64,000 nucleotides of DNA from Candidatus Peregrinibacteria bacterium (lineage in GTDB: Bacteria; Patescibacteriota; Gracilibacteria; UBA1369; LOWO2-01-FULL-3), in the NCBI GenBank assembly GCA_018654255.1, contig JABILX010000002.1, positions 1 through 64,000 on the forward strand, written 5' to 3'. The notes beneath the pieces are model-generated. The model was not told the origin of the DNA and searched no databases. It saw only the letters and a program-made list of their open reading frames with translations. Of the stretch, positions 62,698-64,000 are shown piece by piece; position 1 is the first letter of the stretch; the number at the start of each line of letters is the position of its first letter. A program made the position numbers and the translations under genes.

Positions 62698-64000
62698 CTA
62701 ATCCTCCACTTCCAATTTCGGAAACAACGGATCCCCTTTCAAAACCTTGGATCCCTCTTTCAAATACCCAAAATGCTCTCCGTACCCACAATCTTTACCA
62801 ACATCACTTAAACAACAAGGCTTCAACCCAATCCTCTCCAAAACCTCAGTAGCTTTGCCAGGAATAATAGGCCACAGCATCAGAGAAACATTACGAACAA
62901 CCTCAAGAAGGTTATAAAGAACAGCTGCCAAAGAATCCATATCTACCTTCGCCAATTCCCACGGCTTCTGATCTTCAACATATTTATTTCCATAATCAAG
63001 AAGCTTCAAAACAGCTTCACAAGAAACTTTGATATTAAAATTATTCATTCCATCCTCGTACTTTTCCCAAAATTTCTCAATCACCTCACGAAGATCATCA
63101 TTTTTCTCCTTACCCTTGATCTCCCCATCCAAATACCGATCAACCATCATACAAACACGATTAACCAAATTCCCATAACTATTCGCCAACTCAGAGTTAT
63201 AAAGATCCTCAAAACGACCCTGACTAAAATCCCCATCATCACCAGTCGGAACCTCCCTCATCAGATAATAACGCAATGGATCAACCCCATATTTATCAAC
63301 ATATTCAAGAGGATCAACAACATTCCCAGTACTCTTACTCATCTTCTTACCTTCAGAGGTAACAAACCCATGAACATAGATAGCTTTTGGTATTGGCAAA
63401 TCAGCAGACATCAACATTCCAATCCAAATTCCAGCATGAAACCTCAAAATATCCTTTCCAATAACATGAACATCACAAGGCCAAAACAAATTATAAAGAT
63501 CACCTCCCTTATCCACAGCCTCATCTTCACCATAACCAATTCCAGTAATATAATTTGACAACGCATCTCCCCAGACATACATCACCTGAGAGTCGTCACC
63601 AGGCACATCAATTCCCCAAGGCAAAATATCTTTTGGCCTAGAAAAACTAACATCATGAAGCCCATCGCTAACAATATTCAACATCTCATTCTTTCTACTT
63701 TCAGGAAGAATCTTGAGTTCATCTTTTAAAATAGCTTCTTTTATTTGATCTGAATATTTCGATAATTTGAAGAAATAATTTTCCTCTTTAAGCCTCTTTA
63801 GCGGCTTATCATGGTTTGGACACTTCCCATCAATCAAATCCTTTTCAGAGACATAAGCTTCACAACCAGCACAATATAGCCCTTCATAAGATCCCTTATA
63901 GATATCCCCCTTGTCAGCCAAAACCTTCCACAATTTCTGAGCACCTTTTTTGTGATAATCACTAGTCGTCCTGATAAAACCTTCGTTAGTTAAGTCGAGC
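62698..64000 (-). CDS. metG: Methionyl-tRNA synthetase (5-prime end outside window)
   Basis: Seen are 434 codons of the gene; the frame stays open to the window edge (EGFIRTTSDYHKKGAQKLW lies beyond the first internal TTG), so the true start and the HIGH motif lie outside. KKMSKSTGN (the KMSKS loop) is present, as are YCAGCEAYVSEKDLIDGKC with its Cys pairs, DALSNYITGIGY, and the anticodon-binding domain (WELAKVDMDSLAAVL). It charges tRNA-Met. There is no C-terminal dimerisation domain; the protein ends at PLFPKLEVED, which is the short form. Confidence 0.92.
   Translation of the reverse strand, partial: LDLTNEGFIRTTSDYHKKGAQKLWKVLADKGDIYKGSYEGLYCAGCEAYVSEKDLIDGKCPNHDKPLKRLKEENYFFKLSKYSDQIKEAILKDELKILPESRKNEMLNIVSDGLHDVSFSRPKDILPWGIDVPGDDSQVMYVWGDALSNYITGIGYGEDEAVDKGGDLYNLFWPCDVHVIGKDILRFHAGIWIGMLMSADLPIPKAIYVHGFVTSEGKKMSKSTGNVVDPLEYVDKYGVDPLRYYLMREVPTGDDGDFSQGRFEDLYNSELANSYGNLVNRVCMMVDRYLDGEIKGKEKNDDLREVIEKFWEKYEDGMNNFNIKVSCEAVLKLLDYGNKYVEDQKPWELAKVDMDSLAAVLYNLLEVVRNVSLMLWPIIPGKATEVLERIGLKPCCLSDVGKDCGYGEHFGYLKEGSKVLKGDPLFPKLEVED

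Overview
The window looks like a 64 kb piece of a low-G+C bacterial chromosome with a small, streamlined genome, most likely a Candidate Phyla Radiation (Patescibacteria) member. This is inferred from four things: tightly packed genes with weak or absent Shine-Dalgarno sequences, many lineage-specific hypothetical proteins, scattered single enzymes instead of whole pathways, and a PilT gene followed by a row of two-helix pilin-like proteins. The code appears to be the standard bacterial one. TAA and TAG dominate, but TGA ends several genes (32300, 50407 and 52417 on the minus strand, for example). The Gly-UGA code of Gracilibacteria and Absconditabacteria therefore does not fit. No rRNA, tRNA, CRISPR array or transposase was seen.

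Layout. 0-5 kb: a phosphoribosyltransferase-like protein, two small nucleases (GIY-YIG, thermonuclease), a small membrane protein and an SLH-domain surface protein. 5-16 kb: an 807-residue protein with a peptidoglycan-binding-like segment and a caspase-like end, a Cys/Met-metabolism PLP enzyme, a foreign-looking G+C-rich MFS transporter cassette bounded by 16-bp inverted repeats, and a 1379-residue STAND-type ATPase. 16-20.6 kb: a DUF318 permease, dCTP deaminase, and a redox/metal block (Fur-family regulator, rubredoxin-superoxide reductase fusion, an unlisted 43-residue protein with 15 cysteines, cysteine desulfurase, VIT-like metal transporter). 20.6-32.3 kb: argininosuccinate lyase, an amidohydrolase, a signalling cluster of two degenerate receivers plus a PAS/GAF sensor, bL28 and aspartate ammonia-lyase.

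32.3-52.1 kb is the accessory core. A VirD4/TraG-like ATPase is followed by five large paralogous Cys-rich proteins and a stand-alone zinc ribbon of the same family, all on the minus strand. They are mixed with lipoproteins, a TrmB-like regulator and an SLH/Asp-box surface protein broken by an in-frame TGA. Each Cys-rich protein has two cysteine arrays, each closed by the same short motif (hydrophobic-L/F-N-E/K, then x-S-x-E-E/D-Y-E). The two longest carry a zinc ribbon at each end. I do not recognise a described function for this family, and it is the best candidate for an undescribed system here.

52.2-64 kb returns to core functions: folC, class II aldolase, a CxxCxxCC protein, FtsQ-like protein, dihydrouridine synthase, then a tightly coupled pilT plus five pilin-like genes, and the start-truncated methionyl-tRNA synthetase at the edge. 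The pilT cluster and the VirD4-like ATPase together suggest a surface filament or transfer machine. The SLH proteins suggest an S-layer-type envelope. The Fur-SOR-Cys-rich block suggests oxygen and metal stress defence in an anaerobe or microaerophile.
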